This document shows, in pieces, positions 9,085 through 22,477 of a DNA stretch of 64,000 bases. The position numbers and the translations under genes are program-made. The notes under the pieces are model-generated. The model did not search any database. It had not been told where the DNA came from and worked only from the letters and a program-made list of their open reading frames with translations. Origin of the DNA: Phycisphaerae bacterium (GTDB lineage Bacteria > Planctomycetota > Phycisphaerae > UBA1845 > PWPN01); NCBI GenBank assembly GCA_012719955.1, contig JAAXZI010000161.1, positions 1 through 64,000 of the forward strand, given 5' to 3'. Every line of letters starts with the position of its first letter. The stretch's first letter is position 1.

Positions 9085-10338
9085 TCACAACGCGTCCGAC
9101 TTCTCCGGCGTCGGCCCCAGCGTGACCACGCTCAGCCGGTCGCGCGGATGGCCGGCCAGGTAGTCGCAGATGCGCTGGATCGTGACCGCCTGCACGCGCG
9201 CCATCTTTTCTTCAGTCGGAATGGGACGGCCGTGATAGAAGAGATCTTCGGTTAACTCGACGGCCCGCGCCCGCGTGATGTCCCCGCGGGTCTGGTTCCG
9301 AATCACGATTCCGGCGATGGCCCGCTCAACCTCTTCAGTGGTCAGATCCTCGGAGAGTCGGTCGATTTCGCGCAGGAGCGTCGTGTAGGTCTTCTCCAGG
9401 TTCTGCGGCGTGGTGGAGGCCCCCAGGTGAAACATTCCGCTGCGCCGCGATTGATCGCTCCATGCGCCCACCCAATACACCAGCCCCTGCTTCTCCCGCA
9501 CCTCGGTAAACAGCCGGGCGCCCATGCCGCCGGCCAGCAGGCCCACGATGACCTGGGCAGTGGGAAAATCCTCGTCCTGGGCCGCCGGGCCGGGGAAGCA
9601 GATGGCGATCTGTTCCTGTTCGAGGTCTTTCTCATGATGGGAGCGGGCCGCATTGAACTGGAAACCCAGTCCATCGAGGTCCGGCTCGCCCCGCCGGAAG
9701 CCCTCGAATTCCCGCTCGAACAGGTCGGCCACCGCAGCCGGCTCCACCGCCCCGGCCACCGCCACCTGCATGCGCGCGGCGCAAAAATATCGCTGCCAGT
9801 GGTCCAGGATCTGCTCCCGCCCGATCCGCTCCAGCGTTTCCTCCTCGCCCAGCGGGTGACGGCCCAGCGGTTCCCCGTAGGCCTGACGGTGGAGCAGCTT
9901 CTTGGCCAGCTCCTGGGGGTCATCTTCCAGCGCGGCCAGCGTCTGGCTGGTCAACTCCACCGCTACCGCGCAATCCTCGGGCGGAAAGCTGGGCGTCCGG
10001 ATCATTTCCGCATGCAGAGCCACTGCCCGTTCCAGGAACTCCGGCAGGCACAGACACGAGAACCCGAACCGCTCGCGCCCCGCGTACGAGGAGTGCGTGG
10101 CCCCGATGGCGTCAAAGGCATCGTTCAGCGCCCGCCCGTCGCGTTTGGCCGTGCCCTTGACGATGGCCTCGTCGAGCACGTGGGCTACGCCGAGGTACTC
10201 CGGACGCTCGAAGGCATATCCGGCCAGTATGCGAATCTCGACCGCGACCACCGGCCGGCCGGCCAGAGGCAGCACCGCCAGCTCGATCCCGCAGTCCAGA
10301 CGCTTGTGCTCAATGTTTTCCGTCACGCCTGCTCCCAT
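9085..10338 (-). CDS. M16 family peptidase-like, degenerate active site
   Basis: M16 fold sequence with HVLDEAIVKGT in place of HxxEH; adjacent to the canonical M16 gene. Confidence 0.8.
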   Translation of the reverse strand: MGAGVTENIEHKRLDCGIELAVLPLAGRPVVAVEIRILAGYAFERPEYLGVAHVLDEAIVKGTAKRDGRALNDAFDAIGATHSSYAGRERFGFSCLCLPEFLERAVALHAEMIRTPSFPPEDCAVAVELTSQTLAALEDDPQELAKKLLHRQAYGEPLGRHPLGEEETLERIGREQILDHWQRYFCAARMQVAVAGAVEPAAVADLFEREFEGFRRGEPDLDGLGFQFNAARSHHEKDLEQEQIAICFPGPAAQDEDFPTAQVIVGLLAGGMGARLFTEVREKQGLVYWVGAWSDQSRRSGMFHLGASTTPQNLEKTYTTLLREIDRLSEDLTTEEVERAIAGIVIRNQTRGDITRARAVELTEDLFYHGRPIPTEEKMARVQAVTIQRICDYLAGHPRDRLSVVTLGPTPEKSDAL

Positions 10339-10358
10339 TGGCTCAAACTTCGGTCAGT

Positions 10359-11966
10359 TCAAGCTGGTGTCCCCATCAGCGGAAAGAGTTCGTTGAGCTT
10401 CCCTTTCAACATCTCTTCATCACGGGCTTCCACGTTCAACCGCAGGAAGGGTTCGGTGTTCGACGGACGCACATTGAACCACCAGTCCGCGTACTGCACC
10501 GTGATGCCATCCAGGTAATCGATCTCCCCGTCGCTGTACCGATCGGCCAGGCGCTGGATGGTGCCTGTTTTGTCCTCGTTATGGAAGCTGCGCTCGCCGG
10601 AATGTGCATATCGCCGCAACGGCTCGATGAGCTCGTGCAGGGGCTGTCCCGACTCGATCAGCAGGTTGACCACCTGGGCGAAGGTGATCATGCCCGAGTC
10701 GCAGAACCCATTGTCGCGGTAGTAATAGTGGCCGCTGAGCTCGCCGCCGAAGACGGCCTTGGCGTCCATCATCGTTTTCTTGATCATGGCATGACCGGCC
10801 CGCTCCCGACGCGGCAGCCCACCGGCCTTGCGGATTTCCTCCGGCACCACGCGCGACGAACGCAGGTCGTACACGACGGCCGAGCCGGGCGACTTCTTCA
10901 GGAAGTAGCCCGCCAGGAGCGCGGTCATCAGGTCCGCCGGGATGATCCGTCCCTCGCAATCCACGAAGATGGTCCGATCGGCATCGCCATCGAAGCAGAC
11001 CCCGAAGGCCGCCCGGGTCCGCTTCATCCGGTCGCAAAGCTGGGAAAGGTTGGCCGGTACCAGAGGGTTCGGCTCGTGCCGGAAATCCCCGTTGTGCTCA
11101 AAGTTGAGCCGGGTCACCTCCAGCCATTCCACATCCCCAAACAGCACGGGAAACCACCTGCCGGCCATGCCGTTGGATGCGTCCACGACCACTTTCATGG
11201 GCCGGTCGGAGTTGTACCCGCCGGGCGAAGTGGTCAGGAATTGCCGGACGAACTGCTTGTACGGCCCGGACAGGTCGCGCTGTTCCAGGCCGGCCATCTG
11301 TGGTGTGGTATGGCGGATGGTGTTGATGGCCGCCTTGCTGATCTTGTTCAACCCGGTGTCCGCGCTGACGGGCTTGCCCTTCTCCCCGCAGATCTTGAAC
11401 CCATTGTAGGTGCCGGGGTTATGACTGGCCGTGACCTGTACCCCGCCGCAGCAGGTGATGTGGTTGACCGCGAAGTAGAGCTGCGGCGTGTCCACCATGC
11501 CGATGTCAATGACCGGCGAGCCGCCCGAGCGTAGACCCTCGATGACCGCAGCCGCCAGGGCCGGGCTGCTCTTGCGCATGTCCCGTCCCACCACCACCGC
11601 TGACTTTTCCGTCCGGCTCCGCTCGTAACCGCGGAGCTCGGAACGCAGGAAGTTGGCCGTGGCCTGACCAATCCGCCAGGCCAGCTCCTCGTCCAGAGGT
11701 TGTGGATAAACGCCCCGAATGTCGTAGGCCTTAAAAATTGAAGCTATACGTTCTCGCTTATTTTTTTCCTCTTCTGCTGCTTTCCGGTCGATTCCCGGCA
11801 TGACCAGGCCGCCGATCTTGTTCTCGTCGTCATTGAACTGGCAGCCCTTGCACTTGGGGTAGTTTGCCCGTCGACGTCCCAGGCAGACGGCGTTGGAGAG
11901 CTTAATGCGTTCTTCGCCGGGGCAGAAACGGTAATAGTCTTGTTGGTTCGGGGTCGCCATGGGCAC
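10359..11966 (-). CDS. Phosphomannomutase/phosphoglucomutase with N-terminal Cys-rich extension
   Basis: VTASHNPGTYNGFKI catalytic Ser loop, CFDGDADRT metal loop; N-terminal CPGEERIKLSNAVCLGRRRANYPKCKGC extension. Confidence 0.85.
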   Translation of the reverse strand: MPMATPNQQDYYRFCPGEERIKLSNAVCLGRRRANYPKCKGCQFNDDENKIGGLVMPGIDRKAAEEEKNKRERIASIFKAYDIRGVYPQPLDEELAWRIGQATANFLRSELRGYERSRTEKSAVVVGRDMRKSSPALAAAVIEGLRSGGSPVIDIGMVDTPQLYFAVNHITCCGGVQVTASHNPGTYNGFKICGEKGKPVSADTGLNKISKAAINTIRHTTPQMAGLEQRDLSGPYKQFVRQFLTTSPGGYNSDRPMKVVVDASNGMAGRWFPVLFGDVEWLEVTRLNFEHNGDFRHEPNPLVPANLSQLCDRMKRTRAAFGVCFDGDADRTIFVDCEGRIIPADLMTALLAGYFLKKSPGSAVVYDLRSSRVVPEEIRKAGGLPRRERAGHAMIKKTMMDAKAVFGGELSGHYYYRDNGFCDSGMITFAQVVNLLIESGQPLHELIEPLRRYAHSGERSFHNEDKTGTIQRLADRYSDGEIDYLDGITVQYADWWFNVRPSNTEPFLRLNVEARDEEMLKGKLNELFPLMGTPA

Positions 11967-12224
11967 GGTACGCTTCCTTTAGCCGAAGGCTCTTGCGTGA
12001 ACGACCTATCATAGCCGAATTGGCGACTCTTCGCACGGCCGTCAAGCCGGGGTTTACCTGTGCTTCAGGATTCCCGGCCGTCAGATTCCGGGGGGGCGGG
12101 GCTTTGCCGTTTGACACGATTCACCTCATCCATACAATGGCCTCGGCTGTTTGCCGCAGGGAGGCGCGCAAATAGGATCCACTGCGCTCCATCTGGCCAT
12201 CGTCTAGCCCCGAGGGAACCTCCA

Positions 12225-14117
12225 ATGCCCACGCATGGGTGGTCTTGCTTTACGATTCGACAACTTGTGCTGAGTGGCTTACTGATGGCCCTGGGTTGCC
12301 GGACGACCTCTTCTGACGTCGAGTCGGTTACCGTCAGCCCTGATCCGGCCGGTCGCGCCAAGGTGATTGCGGCTCGCCGGCTGGCCCAGGAGGCCGCCGC
12401 CGCGGATGAGCCCAACCCGGCGGCGCCCGACCGGGTGCCGGTTCGTCCGATGGGGCCGCCCGCGACCACCCAGCCTGTCAGCCAGCCCACGCCCGACCAG
12501 ATCGAAGAAGAAGTCCCCGATCCGGTGGACGAGCTCAAACGGATCGACGCCCTTCTCAGTCGAACCGACCTGAGCCTTCCGGATCGGCGCTCGCTGGAGC
12601 GTCTCCGCACTCGTGTGGCCGCCACGCAGCGCGAAAACGCGGTCCGGCTCAGCTTGGGGGATGCCGTTCGCCGGGCACTGCAGAACAACTACTCCATTCA
12701 GGTACAGTCCTATAACCCTGCGATCGATGCCACGCAGATTGTCGAGGCCGAAGCCCGGTTTGACGAAGTCTTCTTCACCAGCTTCAACTACAACCGTCAG
12801 GATCGGCCGACCAGTTCGCAGCTTCAGGGTACGCAGTCGGATACCCGCGTGTTCAACGGTGGAATTCGCAAGCTGCTCTCGACCGGCACGCTGGTTCAAG
12901 CCAGCTACGCGTTAACCCGCACCAAGACCAACCTGAGCTATCAGACGCTCAACCCGGCCTATTTCAACCAGTTCATTGTGGAGTTCCAGCAGCCGCTCCT
13001 GCGGGGGTTCGGGCTTGACTTCAACCGTTCTCAAATCGAAATCAACCGGCTGAACCGCCGCATCAGCCTCGCCCGCCTGGAGCGGGAGATTCGCGAAACG
13101 CTCTTCAACGTGGAGCGGGCCTATTGGCGGCTGCTCCAGGCCCGCCGGTCCATCACCGTGCAGGCCCGATTGCTGGAAGAGCTCCAGAGCATTCTGGCCG
13201 CGCTGGAAGCGCGCCGCGACTACGACGTGTATCCCATTCTGCTCAACCAGACCAGCAGCCGGATCCAGCTTCAGGAGGCCCAGTTCATCCAGGCCGTCAA
13301 CAACATGCGTTCGGCCGAGGTTTTCCTGAAAGGCCTGCTGAACGATCCGACCCTCAACCAGGCGGTGGACGTGGACATCATCCCGACCGATACGCCCAGC
13401 CTCGAACCGATCATGCTCGATCAGTTGGGTGAGCTTTCCGCCGCCCTGACCCACCGCGCCGAGTTGCACGAGGCCCGGCTGGCCATTGAGCAGGCCCAGA
13501 TCGCCATCGGGGTGGCCAAGAACCAGGCCCTGCCCCGGCTCGACCTGCTGTTCCGGTACATCGTGGACGGCTTGGGCGGCAACCCCAGTTCCGCCTTCAG
13601 CCAGATGAGCAACAACGACTTTAACGAGTACGTAGTAGGCCTGGAATTTGAGTGGCCGATCGGCAACCGCGGCCCCGAGGCCGCTATCCGCCGGGCCCGG
13701 CTGCAGCAGGCCCAGGCCATCGCCGCGCATCGCGCCCAGATCGAGCTGGTCATCACCGAGGTCAAGCAGATACTCCTCGATCTTCAGAGCACTTTCGAGC
13801 AGGTGGGGCCCAACTTCCGGGCCGCCCGGGCGGCATTCGATCAGCTCCGGGCCACCCGGGCCAAGATCGAGCGGCGCGATCCGGCCAACTTGAATGTCGA
13901 ACTGACCGCCAACCAGGATCTGGCCAGCGCCCGCCTGGGATTGCTGGACGCCCTGGTCAGCTACAACATCAACATCATCGATCTGGAGCGCCGCAAAGGT
14001 ACGCTGTTGCGTTACAACAACGTGGTCATCTGCGGGGCCGAAGACGAGGCCGCCCAGAAGCCCTACCGTCCCAGCAGCAGCGGCTGGGGCCAGAATGTCG
14101 GCATGACGGCTGAGTAG
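12225..14117 (+). CDS. TolC family outer membrane efflux lipoprotein
   Basis: Lipobox-like LLMALGCRTTSSD; two OEP-like repeats; ORF opens at 12060 but the ATG at 12225 fits the signal peptide. Confidence 0.8.
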   Translation: MPTHGWSCFTIRQLVLSGLLMALGCRTTSSDVESVTVSPDPAGRAKVIAARRLAQEAAAADEPNPAAPDRVPVRPMGPPATTQPVSQPTPDQIEEEVPDPVDELKRIDALLSRTDLSLPDRRSLERLRTRVAATQRENAVRLSLGDAVRRALQNNYSIQVQSYNPAIDATQIVEAEARFDEVFFTSFNYNRQDRPTSSQLQGTQSDTRVFNGGIRKLLSTGTLVQASYALTRTKTNLSYQTLNPAYFNQFIVEFQQPLLRGFGLDFNRSQIEINRLNRRISLARLEREIRETLFNVERAYWRLLQARRSITVQARLLEELQSILAALEARRDYDVYPILLNQTSSRIQLQEAQFIQAVNNMRSAEVFLKGLLNDPTLNQAVDVDIIPTDTPSLEPIMLDQLGELSAALTHRAELHEARLAIEQAQIAIGVAKNQALPRLDLLFRYIVDGLGGNPSSAFSQMSNNDFNEYVVGLEFEWPIGNRGPEAAIRRARLQQAQAIAAHRAQIELVITEVKQILLDLQSTFEQVGPNFRAARAAFDQLRATRAKIERRDPANLNVELTANQDLASARLGLLDALVSYNINIIDLERRKGTLLRYNNVVICGAEDEAAQKPYRPSSSGWGQNVGMTAE

Positions 14118-14140
14118 GCGGTGGCACACTATAATCCCCT

Positions 14141-15019
14141 ATGCCTGTGGAGCCGAACAAACCGTCATTGAGATCCTTCTTCGCCAACCATTCCCGGAGC
14201 TGGAGAGACAATCTTTATGTCTACCCGGTGATCAGCCGCCGGGCCGGGGGGGTGTCCATCGGGATCAATCTGAATCCCGACAAGGCCTGTAACTTCGACT
14301 GCGTCTATTGCCAGGTGGATCGGACCATTCCGCCGACGGTCCGCACCGTCAAGCTGGATGTGCTTCGCGAGGAGCTGGAACGGACCATGGCCGCGGTGGT
14401 CGGCGGCGAGTTGTTCCAGGGGCCGCAGTTCGCCAGCGTCCCTGCCTCCAACCGGCGGCTCAACGATATCGCCTTCTCCGGCGACGGCGAGCCGACCGCC
14501 TCGCCGGTGTTCCTGGAGGCGGTCCAGGTGGCGGCCGACGCGCGTCGCCGTTTTGAGCTTGACGAGCTGAAGCTGGTCGTGATTACGGACGCCGCGTGGC
14601 TGCACCGGCCCCGTGTGCGCGAGGCCCTCACGATCCTGGACGCTAACAACGGCGAAATCTGGGCCAAGCTCGATGCCGGTACGGAAGAACGCTTTCGTCT
14701 GATCAACCGGCCCAACTGCTCGCTGCAACGGATCCTCGACAACATCCTGGATGCCGCCCGTATCCGTCCGATCGTCATTCAATCGCTGTGGATGAACGTC
14801 CACGGCGCGCCGCCGCCGGACGCGGAAGTGGACGCCTTTGCCCATCGTCTGCGCGAGATCCTGGTCGCCGGCGGCAAGATCAAGCTCCTGCAGATTTACA
14901 CCATCGCCCGGCGAACCACGGAGCCCTGGGTTACTCCGCTGGACGATCCCGCGCTGGCCCGCATCGCCGAGCGCGTCCGATCCATCGTGGACGTGCCCCT
15001 CGCCATCTACGGCACGTAA
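14141..15019 (+). CDS. Radical SAM protein
   Basis: PDKACNFDCVYCQVDR = CxxxCxxC cluster motif. Confidence 0.85.
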   Translation: MPVEPNKPSLRSFFANHSRSWRDNLYVYPVISRRAGGVSIGINLNPDKACNFDCVYCQVDRTIPPTVRTVKLDVLREELERTMAAVVGGELFQGPQFASVPASNRRLNDIAFSGDGEPTASPVFLEAVQVAADARRRFELDELKLVVITDAAWLHRPRVREALTILDANNGEIWAKLDAGTEERFRLINRPNCSLQRILDNILDAARIRPIVIQSLWMNVHGAPPPDAEVDAFAHRLREILVAGGKIKLLQIYTIARRTTEPWVTPLDDPALARIAERVRSIVDVPLAIYGT

Positions 15020-15090
15020 TCAGTACGGTCCGTGCGCCGCGGCCGGGAGCGGCACGGAGCCCCCATGACGCCCTGAACGAGAACCCCTGC

Positions 15091-15230
15091 GCATTCGGTT
15101 TGCGTTGCAGACCCGGGTGGGTTTCCGTCTGGTTGTTGGTAACCCCGCTACGGATTTCGCCCGGATCTTCGCGCCCCCCCTCTGAAGAGGCGGGGCACCC
15201 AACCACAGGATTCATTTGGAATCCTTATCA
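15091..15230 (+). repeat. Dispersed ~140-bp intergenic repeat, copy A
   Basis: Shares gggtttccgtct..ggttgttggt..atcttcgcgcccccc(ct)ctgaagaggcggggcacccaac.cacaggattcatt..ggaatcc.tatca with copies at 43807 and 63506. Confidence 0.7.
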
Positions 15231-15402
15231 AACAGAGGCCGAGCCGGCCGGACCGCCGTTTCTGAATCGTGTCCCCGTTTTGTCGCAACGCCGTCCCGCG
15301 TATGATAGCCCCCAGCCGGCAGTTGGCGCGCGGATCCGTTCTTGTGCCTCTTGGGGCGGGAAGCTTTTCCCGCCATGCGATATCAGATCGGGAGGTGAAC
15401 CG

Positions 15403-17109
15403 ATGCAACGAGTGGTCGACGTCCAGAATCTCAAGGTGATCGAGGTCGATGACCTCTCACCTCCGCCCAACCGTATCCATGCGGAGGTGCTCGTCGTCGG
15501 CGGCGGGCTGGGCGGCGTGGCCGCCGCGCTCGCGGCCAGTCAGGCCGGGCGTACGGTATGCCTGGTGGAGGAGACCGACTGGTTGGGCGGCCAGGCCACC
15601 AGTCAGGGCGTCAGCGCATTGGATGAGAACAACTGGATCGAGACCAGCGGGGGGACGCGAAGTTACCTCGCCTTTCGCACGGCCATCCGCGACTGGTATC
15701 GCCGCAACACGAAGCTCAAGCCCGAGGCGGCACGCAACGAACGACTCAACCCCGGCAACGGCTGGGTCAGCCGGCTGTGTTTTGAGCCCAAGGCGGCTTT
15801 GGCCGTCATCGACGATTGGCTCGGACCGTTTGCCAAAAGCGGGCACCTGCGAATACTCAAACGCTGCAAGGCCTGGGCGGTGGGGGTGCAGGGCTTCCGC
15901 GTGACCTACGTGGATCTCGTGAACCTGGAGAGCGGCGAGCGTTTCCGGGCTACCGCCGATTACGTGATCGACGCCACTGAGCTGGGCGACCTGCTGGCCC
16001 TGGGCGCGGCCGATTTCGTCACCGGCGCCGAGCCACGCGAATGGACCGGCGAGCCGGCTGCCATCGACACGTATGACCCCGAAGACGTGCAGAGCTTCAC
16101 CTACCCCTTCGCCATCGAGTATCGCCCCGGCGAGCGGCACGTCATCGCCAAGCCGCCCGGTTATGATCAGAATGTTACGTTGCAGCCTTACACGCTGGTG
16201 GTCCAGTATGCCCGCGGGCCGCGCACCTACGGTATGTTCAAGCGCGCCGAAGACACCTACGGCCCGTTCTGGACCTACCGCCGGCTGATCGACGCCGGTC
16301 AGTTCGACGACCCGCGTTACCCCCACGACATCGCGATGATCAACTGGCCCGGCAACGACTATCGCCACGGCAATATCCTCGTGCCTTCTCCCGAGGAGCA
16401 GATTCAATATCTGCGCGCGGCCAAGGATCTCAGCCTGGGGCTGCTCTATTGGCTCCAGCACGAGGTCGAGCGCGACGACGGCGGCAAGGGCTACCCCGAG
16501 TTCAAGCTGCGCCCCGACGTGATGGGCACCGCCGATGGTCTCTCTATGTTCCCCTACATCCGCGAGTCCCGGCGGATCCTTGCCCTTAAGACCATCGTGG
16601 AGCAGGAGGTGGCCACCGACGGCGTGCGCGCGGTCCACTTCGCCGACAGCGTGGGCATTGGCCGTTACGGCATCGACATCCACGAGAGTAAGCGCAACCG
16701 CAAGCAGGTCATCAGCCCGGCCAAGCCTTTCCAGATCCCGTTGGGGGCCTTAATCCCCAAGGTGATGCGCAACCTGCTGGCCGGCTGCAAGAACATCGGC
16801 ACCACGCACATCACCAACGGCTGTTACCGGCTGCACCCCATCGAGTGGAACATCGGCGAATCGGCCGGTGACCTGGCCGCCTTCTGCATCGAGCAAAGCT
16901 GCACGCCGCACGACGTGCGCGCCCGGCCGGAGTTGCTGCTCGCCCTGCAGCGCCGCTTGGTTCGCCGGGGCGTGCCGCTCATGTGGTACGACGACGTGCC
17001 GGTGAATGATCCACGTTTCGAGAAGGTGCAGATGCTCCCGTTCGAGCAGCCGGAGGTGCTGGCCAGGCTGGACAAGGATATGCACGCACCCCAGGTAACC
17101 GACAAATGA
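15403..17109 (+). CDS. FAD-dependent oxidoreductase
   Basis: VLVVGGGLGGVAAALAASQAGRTVCLVEETDWLGGQATSQGVSALDE = Rossmann GxGxxG; start at ATG 15403 after ggaggtg RBS. Confidence 0.85.
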   Translation: MQRVVDVQNLKVIEVDDLSPPPNRIHAEVLVVGGGLGGVAAALAASQAGRTVCLVEETDWLGGQATSQGVSALDENNWIETSGGTRSYLAFRTAIRDWYRRNTKLKPEAARNERLNPGNGWVSRLCFEPKAALAVIDDWLGPFAKSGHLRILKRCKAWAVGVQGFRVTYVDLVNLESGERFRATADYVIDATELGDLLALGAADFVTGAEPREWTGEPAAIDTYDPEDVQSFTYPFAIEYRPGERHVIAKPPGYDQNVTLQPYTLVVQYARGPRTYGMFKRAEDTYGPFWTYRRLIDAGQFDDPRYPHDIAMINWPGNDYRHGNILVPSPEEQIQYLRAAKDLSLGLLYWLQHEVERDDGGKGYPEFKLRPDVMGTADGLSMFPYIRESRRILALKTIVEQEVATDGVRAVHFADSVGIGRYGIDIHESKRNRKQVISPAKPFQIPLGALIPKVMRNLLAGCKNIGTTHITNGCYRLHPIEWNIGESAGDLAAFCIEQSCTPHDVRARPELLLALQRRLVRRGVPLMWYDDVPVNDPRFEKVQMLPFEQPEVLARLDKDMHAPQVTDK

Positions 17110-17356
17110 GGTGACTGGCCCGAGAGCGACCTCCTCTGTCAACCCCGTTCAAGAGGTTTTCCCGCCGAAGGCGGGCTCTGAACCACGGGTTCCGCTTCGC
17201 TCCACCCGTGGCTACTTTCTCGCCGCCCCTGCGGGGCGCGTGTCCACCGGAAGGTGGCGGTCTGTGGTGCTCTCCATGCCCTCTCCTTATTCCGTGCGAT
17301 TCAGCCGGTGTCGGCCGGACTTACGTTGATGCCGTCGGCACCTCCATTGGTTGTCC

Positions 17357-17395
17357 AAATCGTGAACCCACCTCTGGAAGAGGTGGGCCACCCCG
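17357..17395 (+). repeat. Palindromic hairpin repeat (cccacctctggaagaggtggg family)
   Basis: aatcgtgaacccacctctggaagaggtgggccacccc; near-identical to the reverse complement of 3-42. Confidence 0.7.
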
Positions 17396-17561
17396 GCCGT
17401 TCATTACCCGGTTGGAGAATCAAACGCCATAAGCGGCGCAGGCAGAACGGTCCGCTTCTCATGTGCGGAAAGAAGTTCCCGCTCATGGAAAGTGCGAGAG
17501 GTGATTCCCGCACCCGCCCATGGCAGCGCCCGGTCAAGCCAATGACAAAAGGACAACTGAC

Positions 17562-17596
17562 CCAACAACTGACCACTGACCACTGACTACTGACAA

Positions 17597-17600
<4 letters not shown>
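17562..17600 (+). repeat. Degenerate heptamer tandem repeat (ACTGACC)n
   Basis: aactgacccaacaactgaccactgaccactgactactgacaact. Confidence 0.7.
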
Positions 17601-20374
<2,774 letters not shown>

Positions 20375-20571
20375 GTGTGATCTCCCTGATTTCGCGTCAA
20401 ATGGCCGATTCGCTCGTTAATCGAGCCCGGCACTTCCGGCCACTCATTGTATGACCAGATTCGTTTCGGAACGCTGCCTGGGCTCCGCGGCGGGGGGCGG
20501 ATCCGGCAGTCGGCGCCGCTGGCATGTCCCACCGGCCCACTTCGCGTCCGTTCTGAAGGTTGTGCAACGGC

Positions 20572-21816
20572 TCAGACGATCTCGTCTTTCTGCCGGTCGT
20601 AGCGCAATTTGCGCCCGGAGCGCATGGCCTCCTGGGCCAGCAGGCTGGTGACGGCATGCTGATAGCCCACGTCGATCCCGGCGATGGGCTCCTTCCGGCT
20701 GCGCATGCACTCCAGGAAATCGAGCATGTGGGCGTGCGGGCGGGCCTTTTCCACCTTGAGCTTCTGCTCTTCCGCCGGCAGGAGTGCATCCCCCGGCAGG
20801 CCGCCCTTGCCGCTGTAGACCGCCCGGTCCAGATCCAGCATGCCGTTAGTTCCATAAAGCGTCAGGTTCGGCTGAACCGCGTTGCCCAGGCGGGTAGTGT
20901 AATGCAGGATGAACTCCTCGGGGAATTCGATCAGCGTCTCGAAGGTGTCTTCGACCTCCCGGCCGTCCTTGTACACGTACACTCCGCCCAGCGAGACCGC
21001 GCTGCTCGGGAAAGGCGCGTCCAGCACGAACTGCATGATGTCGTACATGTGGCAGCCCAGCAGCCCGCTGACGCCCATGGTGAATTCGCGAAAGAGTTTC
21101 CATTCCAATACGTGGCGGGGGTTGAACGGGCGGTAGGGCAGATCGCGCAGGTAGAACTTCCAGTCGAAATCGGACTCCTTCATGGCCTTGCACTCGGCCT
21201 CGCGCCGCCAGCGCGGGCTCCGGTCGTTGTAGGCTCCGTCGGCGGTGATGATCTTGCCCAGCCGGCCGGACTTCACGAACTCCCGGGCCGCGTGGAACTT
21301 CGTCTCGCTGCGCCGTTGCGTGCCGACCTGTACGATGCGATCAGAAGCCTTCACCGCGGCACGGGCGAGCTTGGCCTCCTCGAAGTGCACGCACAGCGGC
21401 TTCTCCACGTATACATCCTTGCCCGCCTTGATGCAGTCCAGCAGTATGGGTACGTGCCAGAAGTCCGGCGTGGTGATGATCACCGCATCCACGTCACCCC
21501 GTTCGAGCAATTCGGTATGGCGGACAAACGCCTCCGGCTTGCGTCCGGTGAGCTTCTGCGCCTCGGCCACGGCCTTTTCGCGCCAGGGCGTCCACAGCTC
21601 GCAGACGGCCGTCACTTCGACATTGGCCAGTTGCCGCTCCGCAAGCTGGGCCAGGGCCTTCAGATGCTGCGTCCCGCGGACGCCCATGCCCACGATGCCG
21701 ACGCGAATCCGGTCGTTGGCTCCCATGGCCCGCGCGACGGGAGTTGCCAGCAGAGCGCTGCCGGCCGCCAAGGTGGATGTCTTCAGAAAATTCCGCCGGT
21801 TCATTGCCTCGTTCAT
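20572..21816 (-). CDS. Gfo/Idh/MocA family oxidoreductase, Tat-like signal
   Basis: MNRRNFLKTSTLAAGSALLA signal; IRVGIVGMGVRGTQHLKAL; VYVEKPLCVHFEEA. Confidence 0.9.
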   Translation of the reverse strand: MNEAMNRRNFLKTSTLAAGSALLATPVARAMGANDRIRVGIVGMGVRGTQHLKALAQLAERQLANVEVTAVCELWTPWREKAVAEAQKLTGRKPEAFVRHTELLERGDVDAVIITTPDFWHVPILLDCIKAGKDVYVEKPLCVHFEEAKLARAAVKASDRIVQVGTQRRSETKFHAAREFVKSGRLGKIITADGAYNDRSPRWRREAECKAMKESDFDWKFYLRDLPYRPFNPRHVLEWKLFREFTMGVSGLLGCHMYDIMQFVLDAPFPSSAVSLGGVYVYKDGREVEDTFETLIEFPEEFILHYTTRLGNAVQPNLTLYGTNGMLDLDRAVYSGKGGLPGDALLPAEEQKLKVEKARPHAHMLDFLECMRSRKEPIAGIDVGYQHAVTSLLAQEAMRSGRKLRYDRQKDEIV

Positions 21817-21940
21817 CGGTTACTCCGTGGGCCCAAGTACCATACGGGAGCGGCCCGCCTCTTCAGAAGCGGGGAATGCGAGACGCCATGCGAGCGCCCG
21901 CATCGGGCGGCTTCGCGTGCGGCTCAAGTCGCCGCGTGGG

Positions 21941-22390
21941 CTACGAGGATAGCCGAGTGCCCCGGTAAGTGCCAAGGTCTCCGGCGTCGCCGTTCGTATC
22001 CGAGAATTCGACGCAAAACTCGTTTCCGTCTTCGCTGAACAGGAACAGTACATCCGCTCTGTAATTGGTGTCTCCGTTCTGAGGCACAAGCTGGATCTCC
22101 AGACGGTTGCCCTGTAGCACGGCCTCGCCCATCAGACGACGATCATTGCTGTTTTCATACGTGGTGTCGGTCACCCGGACGAGGTCGCCTTCCTGCTCGA
22201 ACGTGATGGTGCCGATCAGCAGAAATGGACGGGTACCGAAATAGCGATACACGCCGGCCACGTTCACGACTGCCGCGGAGTTTTCCTCCGGGCAGGGCTC
22301 CTGTTGGGCCGGACAACCTGAACCGGCAAGCAGCGGCAGAGTTGCAATCAACAGACCGGAACCGACAAGACAGCGATAGGTCCTGGACAT
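21941..22390 (-). CDS. Hypothetical lipoprotein
   Basis: LIATLPLLAGSGCPAQQ lipobox; no recognised domain. Confidence 0.55.
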   Translation of the reverse strand: MSRTYRCLVGSGLLIATLPLLAGSGCPAQQEPCPEENSAAVVNVAGVYRYFGTRPFLLIGTITFEQEGDLVRVTDTTYENSNDRRLMGEAVLQGNRLEIQLVPQNGDTNYRADVLFLFSEDGNEFCVEFSDTNGDAGDLGTYRGTRLSS

Positions 22391-22477
22391 GAGCGGGTTT
22401 TTCCAAAGGCAAACAGAGCTGTGGCCCGACGGCTCCGTCCGCCCGGCGTTCCGCGGCCGGGGGCCTACATGGCCATT

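Noticed and set aside
9427-11534. Long + strand ORFs (363 and 398 aa) antisense to M16 and phosphomannomutase genes
   Set aside because: Shadow ORFs; opposite strand carries recognisable families.
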